From JAFAGX01 sp035624085 (lineage in GTDB: Bacteria > Acidobacteriota > Terriglobia > Terriglobales > Acidobacteriaceae), in the NCBI GenBank assembly GCA_035624085.1, contig DASPSE010000241.1, positions 1-29,556 of the forward strand: a DNA stretch of 29,556 nt, given 5' to 3'. The translations under genes were made by a program, and so were the position numbers. The notes under the pieces are model-generated. The model was not told where the DNA came from, made no database searches, and worked only from the letters and a program-made list of their open reading frames with translations. This document shows positions 16,801 to 23,660 of the stretch, in pieces; position 1 is the stretch's first letter, and each line of letters starts with the position of its first letter.

Positions 16801-17409
16801 GGTGCCGCCTCGATAGTGTTTCAGCCCACGCTGAAACCGCCAGGATTCATGGAAGTTGGTAAAAGGCACGTACGCCAGGTGGGTGCTGTCGGGAGAATAG
16901 GATCCTTCCTCCGCCATGGGCAGAGGCAACTCTTCCGGCAGGCCTCCTTCGATGCTGACCAGGAACAAGCGGTTGGCGCCCGAATAATTGTCGCGCGCCG
17001 AGCGAAACAAAATGCGCTTGCCGTCGCGCGTCCAGCCCACAACTTGATCGGATCCGGGATGCGACGTCAGTCGCTTTGGAATGCCGCCGGCGGCGGGAAT
17101 GACGTACACATCCTCGTTGCCATCGTATTCGCCGGTGAAGGCGATCAGCGATCCGTCTGGCGAAAAATATGGATCGGTTTCTATGCCAACGTCGCTAGTC
17201 AGGCGCCGGGCGTCGCCGCCGCTGCGGTCCACGATCCACAGGTCTCCGCCGTAGCTGAAGGCGATCTGAGTTTTACTCACCGTCGGTTTGCGCAGCAGCG
17301 GAGCCTTATTCGATTCGCTGCTCGCAACGGGCGCACCCAACAAAACAATGACGCACAGCAGGAATGAGTACAGGGCGAAAAGTACCGGTTTGCAGGGTTT
17401 GGAACGCAT
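13891..17409 (-). CDS. Tricorn-like S41 protease, exported
   Basis: A 1172-residue protein with tricorn protease layout. A signal peptide or anchor comes first ('VLFALYSFLLCVIVLLGAPV'). Two beta-propeller regions follow, with PD40/WD40-like blades carrying SPDG/SPDS repeats ('FSPDGSLIAF', 'WSPDGKWIAYFS', 'WSPDSKKIAYS', 'WSPDSRWIAYT'). Next is a Lys/Glu/Ala-rich low-complexity linker (about residues 585-625), then a core domain, a PDZ-like domain ('VNVKEGEYLLAVNGREL') and the S41 catalytic domain. Expected active-site residues are His821 ('TAQHVYVFGG'), nucleophile Ser1042 ('NEYAGSGGDALPW') and Glu1101 ('DVENKGVSPDIEV'), with spacing matching archaeal tricorn His746, Ser965 and Glu1023. The residue before His821, Ser745 in tricorn, is Gln. 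The start is the ATG at 17409, 5 bp after AAGGAGG; a longer frame to 17628 overlaps the neighbouring kinase gene and is rejected. It probably degrades peptides in the periplasm. Confidence 0.9.
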   Translation of the reverse strand: MRSKPCKPVLFALYSFLLCVIVLLGAPVASSESNKAPLLRKPTVSKTQIAFSYGGDLWIVDRSGGDARRLTSDVGIETDPYFSPDGSLIAFTGEYDGNEDVYVIPAAGGIPKRLTSHPGSDQVVGWTRDGKRILFRSARDNYSGANRLFLVSIEGGLPEELPLPMAEEGSYSPDSTHLAYVPFTNFHESWRFQRGLKHYRGGTASPIWIAKLSDSSVEKIPRTDSNDSTPMWLGNRIYFLSDRNGPVNLFMYDTTTKQVSEAARSNGVDIKSASAGPDAIVYEQFGSIHFFDPASGQEHAVDIRVTGDFPAVRAHFVKVAEQVQNANVSPTGARAVFEAHGEILTVPAEHGDIRNLTNSPGVADRDPAWSPDGKWIAYFSDESGEYALHLRSQDGLSDIRKINLGTPTFYYSPVWSPDSKKIAYSDKRLNLWYVEIEGGKPVLVDTNAYEAGPGSGFNAVWSPDSRWIAYTKQLTSGMRAVFIYGLEGKATHQVTDGMSDAEFAAFDKNGRYLYFTASTDVGPVLAASMGGFKIPVTRSGYVIVLNKELKSPLAPQSDEEKIEADKSAADKQKMAAQADECSPEAQKGGGESPKETAATEGDKQSAEKKGDGSKESKEPPVVRIDFENIDQRILALPFPARNYWGMLAGKTHILYLLEGPTIEDGTGDPRQIVHKFDLCTRKTDKLLDNIGNFFVSANGEKALYEQLPEAKPQAGGGGEHPHGAWFIKAVDGLGKPGEPGKPDGALKLDSMEVAVDPRAEWQQMYREVWRIERDFFYDPNLHGADLKALMAAYQPYVDNVMSRADLNYIFADMLGEITAQHVYVFGGDRPEVKHVSGGLLGADYTIENDRYRFSRVYYGENWNPDLRAPLTEPGVNVKEGEYLLAVNGRELHGSDEIYGFFQETAGKSVQLKVGPDPSGKGARNVTVVPIANERSLRLRAWMDANRRKVEQLSNGRLAYVYLPDTFVNGYTNFNRYYFAQWDKQGAVIDERFNGGGWIADYIVDWLKRPLLAVAMTREGKDNYIPQSVFGPKVMLINEYAGSGGDALPWMFKRLGTGPLIGTRTWGGLIGIGGYPPLMDGGEVTAPRWGIFNPDTGQFDVENKGVSPDIEVELDPAAWRQGHDPQLEKGVSTVLDELKQHPIPEIKRPKYPVYNWQAVRNAASAPEKAAGQQ

Positions 17410-17554
17410 GAAGGCCTCCTTGGAGTCGAAACAATGAGTTGTGAAAAATACCAACCGGCAGACACACGAAACGAGAGTTGGTGTCGGGAGCTTGACGCCA
17501 GAGTCTATCACAACTGCCAAGGATGGTGGCTGCTGGTGGCTTGACTGGTCGCGC

Positions 17555-18994
17555 CTACGCCACCGGTACCGTGAAATAAAACACCGAACCATGCCCGAGT
17601 TGGCTGGTGACCCCAATCTCGCCGCCATGGGCTTCCACGATCGCCTTGGCGATCGCCAGACCCATGCCCGTGCCCTGCACCTGCAGCCGCTGGTTTCGGC
17701 CGCGGTAGAATTTTTCGAAAATCAACGACTGTTCGAAATCGTCGATGCCCGGTCCGTGGTCGGCAATGCTGGTCATCACTTTTTGGTTTCTCACTTCTCC
17801 CCTGATATTAATGGGCGAGTCCGGCGGCGAATACTTCGCTGCGTTTTCCAGCAGTTGCGCGACGACCTCGGAGATGCGATCTACATCGATTCGCACCGCC
17901 GGCAAATCGCCGGGCAACATAACGTTCACCGGATGTTTCCCCAATGTTGTTTTTGATTTCTCGATCGCATTCTCGACGGCTTCCTCGATCTGATGCTGGC
18001 CCAAACGTAGTTCCACCTTGTGAGCATCGAGCTGCGCCATCTCCGCGGCTTCGCCCACCAGATGGTTTAAGCGATCACTTTCCTCATTGACGACGGTGAG
18101 TAATTCCGTCCGCTGGGCCTCATCCAGGCCGGGGTTCGACAGCAACGACGTGACTGAAGCCTTGATGGAGGTCAAAGGAGTGCGAAATTCATGAGTGACC
18201 GAGTCGAGCAACGCCGAGCGTAGTTGCTCGCTCTCACGCGCGGCCTCGGCCCGGCTGAGCTTCTCAACCGCGCCGGCGCGCTCGATGGCGATCGCAATCA
18301 GGCTGCTCATGGACTCCAAGGTTTCGCGCGAAAGTTGCGCGCCAGAGAGTCCCATACTCCCCACCACGCGCAAACCCATGCGCAGCGGCATGAATATGAC
18401 TCGTTGCTCGGGGTCGATCTTGGGTTCTCCTCGCATGGCGACCAGCCGCAGATCATGCCGGTCCAGAACATCTCTGTCGATACTGGAGCGGTAAACGTCC
18501 GGGCGATTGGGTAGAGAAATCGCCGCAGATTCCACTCCGAACGATTCGACAATGTAGATGGGGATGGAGTTAAGAAGTTCAGCCACGTTCTCGCTGGACA
18601 GCATTTGCTGGCTGAACTTGTAAAGACGCTCGGCTTCGCCTCGTCGCTCATTGGCGCTTTGCGCTTCTCTTCGTGCACGGTCCCCCAATTGGCTGGCGAT
18701 GATGGCAGTGACCAGAAAAGCCAACAGAGCAATCCAGTTTTGAGGGTCGGCGATAGCCAAGCTGCCGATCGGAGGTAGAAAATAGTAGTCAAACGCCAGG
18801 CTCGCGAGCACCGCCATGAAAATTGCCGGCCGCAGCCCCCAATTGGCGGAGACCAGCAGTACGCCAATGAGAAAAGTAAGTGCCACCGTAACCGGGTTTA
18901 CATGAATAAGGAAGTGGAAAGCGACAACAACAACGATAAGCGCTACCACCGTCGCCGCATATTGCTGCGCCGCTTTAGTCGTCGCTGGCCTCAC
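17555..18994 (-). CDS. kdpD: KdpD C-terminal half: membrane, GAF and histidine kinase domains
   Basis: This is the kinase half of the potassium/turgor sensor KdpD on its own gene. From the GTG at 18994 it is 479 residues. Four closely spaced membrane segments form the KdpD-type DUF4118 region (first 'VVALIVVVVAFHFLI', last 'WIALLAFLVTAIIASQLG'). A GAF-like segment follows (about 115-245). The dimerisation box has the phosphoacceptor His268 in 'SVTHEFRTPLTSIKAS', and the ATPase domain has 'LLENAAKYSPP', 'DHGPGID' and 'GTGMGLAIAKAIVEAHGG'. The N-terminal KdpD and Usp domains are absent and are encoded divergently just upstream. The start is uncertain: an ATG at 19114 would add 40 poorly protein-like residues overlapping the other half gene. 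A TACAAT hexamer lies 6 nt before the GTG and no Shine-Dalgarno is seen, so the mRNA may be leaderless. Its partner response regulator should be the nearby KdpE. Confidence 0.9.
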   Translation of the reverse strand: MRPATTKAAQQYAATVVALIVVVVAFHFLIHVNPVTVALTFLIGVLLVSANWGLRPAIFMAVLASLAFDYYFLPPIGSLAIADPQNWIALLAFLVTAIIASQLGDRARREAQSANERRGEAERLYKFSQQMLSSENVAELLNSIPIYIVESFGVESAAISLPNRPDVYRSSIDRDVLDRHDLRLVAMRGEPKIDPEQRVIFMPLRMGLRVVGSMGLSGAQLSRETLESMSSLIAIAIERAGAVEKLSRAEAARESEQLRSALLDSVTHEFRTPLTSIKASVTSLLSNPGLDEAQRTELLTVVNEESDRLNHLVGEAAEMAQLDAHKVELRLGQHQIEEAVENAIEKSKTTLGKHPVNVMLPGDLPAVRIDVDRISEVVAQLLENAAKYSPPDSPINIRGEVRNQKVMTSIADHGPGIDDFEQSLIFEKFYRGRNQRLQVQGTGMGLAIAKAIVEAHGGEIGVTSQLGHGSVFYFTVPVA

Positions 18995-19049
18995 GCCGAG
19001 ATTGTAGCTGACATCGACAATTTTGGCTTTCTCAACGAAAATAACCCCG
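18995..19049. promoter_or_regulatory. Divergent promoter region between the two kdpD halves
   Basis: Only about 55 bp separate the two assigned start codons, so both promoters must overlap here or lie inside the opposite gene. On the minus strand TACAAT (19001-19006 on the plus strand) is a good -10 candidate 6 nt before the GTG start, with no convincing -35 partner. I see no 11-bp phased repeat like those found upstream of the later kdp-region transcripts. Confidence 0.35.
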
Positions 19050-20168
19050 ATGCTCAAAACACCTGAACAATGGCTGGAGGAAGCTGCTCCTTCCAAGAAG
19101 GGAGGCGCATTCAAGCTGTTTCTGGGTTACGCGCCCGGCGTGGGCAAGACCTATACCATGCTGAGCGAAGCCATTCGCCGGCACAGCCGCGGCGAAGACG
19201 TCGTTATTGGCGTCGTCGAATCTCACGGCCGCAAGGCTACTGCCGATCTGGCAGCGCAACTGGAGGCAGTTCCGCGGAAAAAGCTGGAGTACAAGGGCAC
19301 CATTTTCGAGGAGATGGACGTCGATGCCATTCTGGCGCGCAACCCGCGGGTTGTGCTGGTCGATGAGCTGGCCCACACCAACGTGGAAGGCAGCAAACAC
19401 CACAAGCGCTATCAGGATGTCTTCGAAATCCTCGATGCCGGCATCGATGTGCTTTCGACCATGAACATCCAGCATCTCGAGAGTGTCACCCCGACCGTGC
19501 AAAGCCTTACCGGAATAACCGTGCGTGAGACCGTGCCGGACTGGGTTCTCAAGCGCGTGGATGAAGTGGTCATGTCCGACCTGACCCCCGAAGCGCTGCA
19601 AAACCGCATGCGCCGCGGTGACATTTATCCTTTGGACCGTGTCGGAAGGGCCTTGGACAATTTCTTTCGTCCCGGCAATCTCATCGCCTTGCGCGAGTTG
19701 GCGCTGCGGCAGGTGGCGCAGGCGGTCGATCGCAGTTTGGAATCGTATCGCGAGAAGGACGAGAGCACCGGGGCTGTGCCGGTTCGCGAGCGGATTGGAG
19801 TCGCCATCAGTTCCAATCCGGCCGCGCAATACTTGATTGCGCGTGGCGCGCGCATGGCCCAGGCCCTCGATGGCGAGCTTTTCGTCATCTACGTCGACTT
19901 GGGCCAGGACACGAGCGAGAAGAACCAGAAGACTCTGGCCGCAAACCTCCAGTTTGCCGAAAACGTTGGTGCGCAGATCGAGAAGGTGAAGGGCAAAACC
20001 GTGGCGGAGGCGGTGGCCGACGCGGTGCGCGAAAAGCACATCACCCAGGTGGTTTTCGGCCGTTCGGCCACAACCGGGTTGAAAAGATATTTCTATCTCA
20101 ACGCGATTCACAGATTCCTGCGCGATGCCCCTCCGGTGGATGTTCACATCGTCACACAAGAGCCGTGA
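19050..20168 (+). CDS. kdpD: KdpD N-terminal half: KdpD sensor domain plus UspA-like domain
   Basis: A 372-residue cytoplasmic protein matching only the first 40% or so of canonical KdpD (about 900 residues). The KdpD domain occupies about residues 18-230, with Walker A-like 'GYAPGVGKTYTML' (residues 26-34 hold GYAPGVGKT), 'VVIGVVESHGRKAT', 'LVDELAHTNVEGSKHHKRYQ' and 'LSTMNIQHLESV'. In E. coli this region binds ATP and modulates the kinase/phosphatase balance. A UspA-like domain follows from about 245 ('RIGVAISSNPAAQYLIARGA' to 'VVFGRSATTG'), the part reported to respond to K+ and c-di-AMP in other bacteria. The protein stops exactly where the membrane domain would begin. ATG at 19050 is preferred over TTG at 19023, though neither has a clear Shine-Dalgarno. 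kdpE follows after 7 bp. It must act in trans on the separate kinase half. Confidence 0.93.
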   Translation: MLKTPEQWLEEAAPSKKGGAFKLFLGYAPGVGKTYTMLSEAIRRHSRGEDVVIGVVESHGRKATADLAAQLEAVPRKKLEYKGTIFEEMDVDAILARNPRVVLVDELAHTNVEGSKHHKRYQDVFEILDAGIDVLSTMNIQHLESVTPTVQSLTGITVRETVPDWVLKRVDEVVMSDLTPEALQNRMRRGDIYPLDRVGRALDNFFRPGNLIALRELALRQVAQAVDRSLESYREKDESTGAVPVRERIGVAISSNPAAQYLIARGARMAQALDGELFVIYVDLGQDTSEKNQKTLAANLQFAENVGAQIEKVKGKTVAEAVADAVREKHITQVVFGRSATTGLKRYFYLNAIHRFLRDAPPVDVHIVTQEP

Positions 20169-20175
20169 CCTCAAC

Positions 20176-20868
20176 ATGAGCGATCCTCGCCGCATTCTCG
20201 TCGTCGATGACGAACCCCAGATCACGCGGGTGCTGCGCACCAGCCTGTCCAGCCATGGTTATGACATTCGCGTGGCCAATGATGGCGAGACGGCCCTCGA
20301 GATCATGAAGGATTGGATCCCCGATCTGGTGATCACCGACCTCGCCATGCCCAACCTGGACGGTCTTGAACTTTGCCGGAAATTACGTCCGTCCACGCAG
20401 ATTCCGATCATCGTGCTTTCTGTCCGCGGAGAGGAGCGAACCAAGGTCCAGGCGCTTGATGCCGGGGCCGACGATTACGTCACCAAGCCCTTTGGGATCG
20501 AAGAGCTGCTTGCCCGCGTGCGTGCCAGCCTGCGGCGAACTCCTACAGCTGAAGAGGAGTCGCCTCTCATCGACGTCGGAGATTTTCATATCGATCTCGC
20601 GGCGCATAGAGTCACGGTGTGCCGCCATGAGGTTCATCTCACTCCCAAAGAATTCGACCTGCTCGTCTATCTCGCCCGCCACGCCGGAAAAGTAGTGACC
20701 CACCGCGCCCTGCTGGGCGCCATCTGGGGCGGGCAAAGCACCGAGCAAGTGGAGTATTTGCGTGTCTTTGTAGGCCAACTGCGCAAGAAACTGGAAGCCG
20801 AAGCATCCTCGCCGCGTTATATCGTGACTGAACCTTGGGTGGGATACCGCTTCGAACCGGGCAAGTAG
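20176..20868 (+). CDS. kdpE: KdpE response regulator
   Basis: An OmpR/PhoB-type transcription factor of 230 residues. The receiver domain has the acidic pair Asp11/Asp12, the phosphoacceptor Asp55 in 'LVITDLAMPNLDGLEL', and Lys104 in 'DDYVTKPFG'. The C-terminal winged helix starts near residue 133 ('DVGDFHIDLAAHRVTV') and includes 'LTPKEFDLLVYLARHAGKVV', the recognition-helix region 'EQVEYLRVFVGQLRKKLE', and the KdpE-type ending 'YIVTEPWVGYRF'. Phosphorylated KdpE activates the kdp transport genes when K+ is low. It sits 7 bp behind the N-terminal kdpD half, so the two are cotranscribed. The ATG at 20176 is chosen because it gives the standard N-terminus; a longer frame overlaps kdpD. Its stop is 7 bp from the convergent next gene, leaving no room for a dedicated terminator. 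Confidence 0.96.
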   Translation: MSDPRRILVVDDEPQITRVLRTSLSSHGYDIRVANDGETALEIMKDWIPDLVITDLAMPNLDGLELCRKLRPSTQIPIIVLSVRGEERTKVQALDAGADDYVTKPFGIEELLARVRASLRRTPTAEEESPLIDVGDFHIDLAAHRVTVCRHEVHLTPKEFDLLVYLARHAGKVVTHRALLGAIWGGQSTEQVEYLRVFVGQLRKKLEAEASSPRYIVTEPWVGYRFEPGK

Positions 20869-20875
20869 ACGCCGA

Positions 20876-22585
20876 CTACTCCAAACTCGTGAGCTTTAAA
20901 TTGATGGCCTGGACGCCAGGGGTGTTCAGTTCTACGCGCTCGGCGCTGCCGCGGTGGCTGCCGGCGAAGTCCACGGCAAAATGCGCATTGTCGGGGCTAG
21001 GGGGCACTGCAAAAAGAAGGTAATCGCCCGGAATCACTCCCGAGATTTTGTACTCTCCGGCGGCATCCGTCTTTGAAGTAAGCGTGTAACATGGAATACG
21101 GCGAAGATCCTTCGATTCCGGGATCAACACGACCACTACTCTCGGCGCGGGATTTTCGCCGTTCATCACTTTTCCGTGCACCACGCCCATATCGTTGGCC
21201 AGTGTCACGGTGCAATCGAGCGTCGTATCGAGCGCGAGCGTGAACACACTTGATGCGTAATCCCGGCCATTACAGACCGCTTTCTTGACGTAGGCCGACT
21301 CTTGACTGCTCTCTAGAAGGGTAAACATGTCATCGCCCGGCGGGATATTGGGGATGACAAATCGGGCGCTGGAGTCAACTGCGGCTTCGTGAAGGAGATA
21401 AAAGCCTGGGCCAAACGTTTCCAGCGCGATTTTTGTGCCCTGTAGCGGAAAGCCCTGGGGAGCTTCGACCTTTCCATGCACTTCGATAGCGTGGCCGATC
21501 TGGATATCGGCATGTTCATTGGAGTCCACGATGCGAACCGACGCATACCCCAGCTCGGTTTCTACGCCCTGGCGATTTACGTCCGCGCTTAGCGTGTAAT
21601 CGCCAGGAGGCAAGGGCGAAGTCTTGAAGGAACCATCGGGCGCAACCTCGGCGGAACCGTCATCGACGCTGAACATGTATCCCTCGGAGTCTCGCGCAAT
21701 ATAGCGAACCTCCTCTGCCCGCTCCAGCGCCGATTTGCCCAGAACCTTCCCGGCAATCGTGTAGGTTCGCTCTGTGGCTACGGTGAATTGAATGTCGTTG
21801 GTGCCCTCCGGCGTTACGTGCAAAACCTGCGCTTCGTCCAGGGACGACGTTCCCGGATAATACGTATTGTGATATCGCATCCCGCCGGCAGGATCCTCCT
21901 TCAACCCGAAGGTCTGCATATGCCGCGTCTCCTGCGTTATCAAGCCGCCAGCTCTCACGTAGTACGGCCCAGGCGGCAAATTGGAGACGCGAAAGTTGCC
22001 AAGGTCGTCCGTAACTGCCCGCCCCATTGCATTGATTTGTCTCCGTCCACCACGCACAAACTTGGCAAATAGAACATAAACTTCCACCCCTGACACCGGC
22101 TCCCGCTCCTCGTCGGTGATCCTTCCCGCGATAACTCCGGCGGGATGAAGACGTAGCGCCAGATTCTCCAGTTTTTGTCCGGGTTTGAGGGAGACAGACA
22201 TTTCGCGATGAAGTCTCTCGGCTTGCTCTTCATTTTGTGGCCAGGAGAACTCCGTAAATCCGTTCTGCCAGCCCCCAATCTGATACGTGCCTGCGGGAAG
22301 ATCAAAAAAAACGAAGGTGCCGTCCGCGCTCGTGCGTACAATGCGTTGTCCGCCTGCGGCCTGGGCTGGCGCCTCATCCGCAGCCCAAAGTCCGACCTGC
22401 GCCTTAGGGATCGGCTCTCCCGTGTCCGAGCGATAGACATGTCCTGAGATTTGTCCCAGCGCCGACTGAGAGGTAACGTCCTTGCTTTGCGCTGCGGCAA
22501 CGACGATCAAGCACAGCGAGAAACCAACAAGCGCGGCGGCACTGGAAACGAAAGCCCAGAGCGATTGTTGGACCTCTGATCCCAT
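20876..22585 (-). CDS. Exported carboxypeptidase-regulatory-like multi-repeat protein
   Basis: A 569-residue protein with an N-terminal hydrophobic segment ('ALVGFSLCLIVVAAA', about 18-32) and then about five beta-sandwich modules of the carboxypeptidase-D regulatory/transthyretin-like type. Each module opens with a G-x-[IV]-x-G pattern: 'GQISGHVYRSDTGEPIPKAQ', 'AGVIAGRITDEEREPVSGVE', 'YTIAGKVLGKS', 'AIEVHGKVEAPQGFPLQGTK' and 'MGVVHGKVMNGENPAPRV'. Modules close with 'DGTFVFFDLPAGTYQIGG'-like or 'LPPGDYTLSAD'-like segments. No peptidase or TonB-dependent barrel domain is attached. Such proteins are abundant in Acidobacteria, but their function is mostly unknown; binding or structural roles at the cell surface are guesses. 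It converges on kdpE with a 7-bp gap and lies between the two parts of the kdp locus. The start at 22585 has only a GGGG stretch upstream. Confidence 0.85.
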   Translation of the reverse strand: MGSEVQQSLWAFVSSAAALVGFSLCLIVVAAAQSKDVTSQSALGQISGHVYRSDTGEPIPKAQVGLWAADEAPAQAAGGQRIVRTSADGTFVFFDLPAGTYQIGGWQNGFTEFSWPQNEEQAERLHREMSVSLKPGQKLENLALRLHPAGVIAGRITDEEREPVSGVEVYVLFAKFVRGGRRQINAMGRAVTDDLGNFRVSNLPPGPYYVRAGGLITQETRHMQTFGLKEDPAGGMRYHNTYYPGTSSLDEAQVLHVTPEGTNDIQFTVATERTYTIAGKVLGKSALERAEEVRYIARDSEGYMFSVDDGSAEVAPDGSFKTSPLPPGDYTLSADVNRQGVETELGYASVRIVDSNEHADIQIGHAIEVHGKVEAPQGFPLQGTKIALETFGPGFYLLHEAAVDSSARFVIPNIPPGDDMFTLLESSQESAYVKKAVCNGRDYASSVFTLALDTTLDCTVTLANDMGVVHGKVMNGENPAPRVVVVLIPESKDLRRIPCYTLTSKTDAAGEYKISGVIPGDYLLFAVPPSPDNAHFAVDFAGSHRGSAERVELNTPGVQAINLKLTSLE

Positions 22586-22683
22586 GGCGCTACCCCGAGA
22601 ATCATACCTTGGCCGGACGACCGCTCGCTGACCAATCGTGGTTTGCCATTGATTCAGTAACAGTTAGGCCTAGGGTGTTCGCT

Positions 22684-22723
22684 TACGAACATTCTACGAA
22701 CTCTTTATTCAATCCTTACGCTT
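22684..22723 (+). promoter_or_regulatory. Phased direct-repeat operator upstream of the winged-helix operon
   Basis: TACGAAC occurs at 22684-22690 and again at 22695-22701, exactly 11 bp apart with a 4-bp spacer. In the same phase are a degenerate unit (TATTCAA, 22706-22712) and TACGCTT (22717-22723). This is the geometry bound head to tail by OmpR/PhoB/KdpE-type winged helices. A matching array lies upstream of the porin at 23661-23700. Binding by KdpE or by the receiver-less paralog encoded downstream is inferred. Confidence 0.6.
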
Positions 22724-22780
22724 TGAGGAATCCAATCTATCGAAGGCGGGGAGAGCGCCAGTAAATTGGTTCTGCTCGCG

Positions 22781-22906
22781 ATGGTGAATATGCTTCTACT
22801 GCTGCTGGGATTTCTGATCCGTTTGCGCAAGAAAGTCGCCGCAACCACCAATCAATCAAGAACCATTCCGGCGTTGGACCCGTCCGCCGAACCACAGAAA
22901 GGTTAG
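22781..22906 (+). CDS. Possible small membrane peptide, 41 aa
   Basis: The ATG at 22781 opens a 41-codon frame starting 'MVNMLLLLLGFLIRLRKKVA', a hydrophobic segment followed by a positive stop-transfer cluster, then a polar Thr/Pro/Gln tail. A TTG at 22766 would extend the hydrophobic part by five residues. The stop codon lies inside the Shine-Dalgarno of the next gene (TTAGGAG), so translational coupling is plausible. No clear ribosome binding site precedes it. The membrane-peptide pattern and position support it, but chance is not excluded, and it does not resemble KdpF. Function unknown. Confidence 0.4.
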   Translation: MVNMLLLLLGFLIRLRKKVAATTNQSRTIPALDPSAEPQKG

Positions 22907-22912
22907 GAGTTT

Positions 22913-23170
22913 ATGTCGGCAATTCAGGATGTCTCTGCGGAGCAACTGGCCAAGCTTTTCCATCACTATCGGGAAGCTCTGGCCCACGACTACGATTGCA
23001 AGGACAACGAGGGAAACACATCTTGTTGGGATCGAACTCCCAGCAACGAACGAAGATTGATGGTAGCTGCCGCCCGTTTGGCACTCGATGAGCTGGGCGC
23101 AGCTTCATCGCCAGACCACCCGAGCCGCAAGTATTTTGCCAAGCCGGGCGAGGCCGATTGGGGCTGTTGA
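22913..23170 (+). CDS. Small hypothetical protein, 85 aa
   Basis: The ATG at 22913 follows AGGAG (22905-22909) at a good distance. The 85-residue product is soluble and acidic. It opens with a helical stretch 'VSAEQLAKLFHHYREALAHD', followed by 'YDCKDNEGNTSCWDRTPSNE' with two cysteines, a second helix 'RRLMVAAARLALDELG' and a C-terminal Cys as the last residue. I do not recognise the family. It lies 13 bp before the gene for a receiver-less KdpE-like DNA-binding protein and probably shares its transcript, so a role as a partner or modulator of that regulator is possible but unsupported by any motif. Confidence 0.7.
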   Translation: MSAIQDVSAEQLAKLFHHYREALAHDYDCKDNEGNTSCWDRTPSNERRLMVAAARLALDELGAASSPDHPSRKYFAKPGEADWGC

Positions 23171-23183
23171 GCGGAGGTTTGTC

Positions 23184-23582
23184 ATGGCAAGCACTTGGAG
23201 TCTGAGAGAGTTCGCCCGCCCGTTCGAAAAGCTCGAAGAGCACATGCCGTCGCTAACGAGTGGCGATGAAACGGTAATCGCGAGCGGAGATTTTCGCATT
23301 GATCTCCGCGCCCACCGCGTGTTTGTCAGGGGACACGAACTTCGCCTCGACGAAGAGGAGTTCGAGATGCTGGTATTTCTCGCCGGACATCACACCAACA
23401 TCATTACGCCCCACACCCGCTTAACCACGCGCTGGGGCCGTGAGCACATCCGGCAATCTGATTTCCTTCGCGTCCTGGCGAACCTGCAGCGCAAACTCGA
23501 ATCCATACCCGGCGGCGCGCGTTACATTCGCACCGAACCTTGGATGGTCTGTCGTTTCGATCCCGGCAATCGCGTTCAGTAA
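23184..23582 (+). CDS. Receiver-less winged-helix protein, paralog of KdpE DNA-binding domain
   Basis: A 132-residue protein consisting of about 33 N-terminal residues and a complete OmpR/PhoB-type DNA-binding domain. The domain aligns with the C-terminal half of the nearby KdpE almost end to end. Shared blocks include 'GDF.IDL.AHRV.V', 'EF..LV.LA.H', 'LRV', 'KLE' and 'RYI.TEPW...RF.PG', giving roughly 45% identity by eye. No phosphoacceptor receiver domain is present: the N-terminal part ('MASTWSLREFARPFEKLEEH') is a short helix. The ATG at 23184 is 6 bp after GGAGG. It could bind the same operators as KdpE without phosphorylation, acting as a constitutive activator, a competitor or a partner. 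It lies just upstream of a candidate operator and the porin/kdp genes. Confidence 0.88.
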   Translation: MASTWSLREFARPFEKLEEHMPSLTSGDETVIASGDFRIDLRAHRVFVRGHELRLDEEEFEMLVFLAGHHTNIITPHTRLTTRWGREHIRQSDFLRVLANLQRKLESIPGGARYIRTEPWMVCRFDPGNRVQ

Positions 23583-23660
23583 CCCTCGCCGCGCCAAAGC
23601 GGAGGACTGTGTAAACCACCGCTGAGCAGTTCCGACAGTTTCATTCGGGCACACCCTCCT

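Noticed and set aside
17410..17628. N-terminal extension of the tricorn-like protease frame to 17628.
   Set aside because: It overlaps the kinase half of kdpD and lacks a signal. The ATG at 17409 has AAGGAGG and is followed directly by a signal peptide.
18995..19114. Longer start (ATG 19114) for the kinase half of kdpD.
   Set aside because: The 40 extra residues overlap the opposite kdpD half and have no ribosome binding site or KdpD-like content. Kept only as an alternative.
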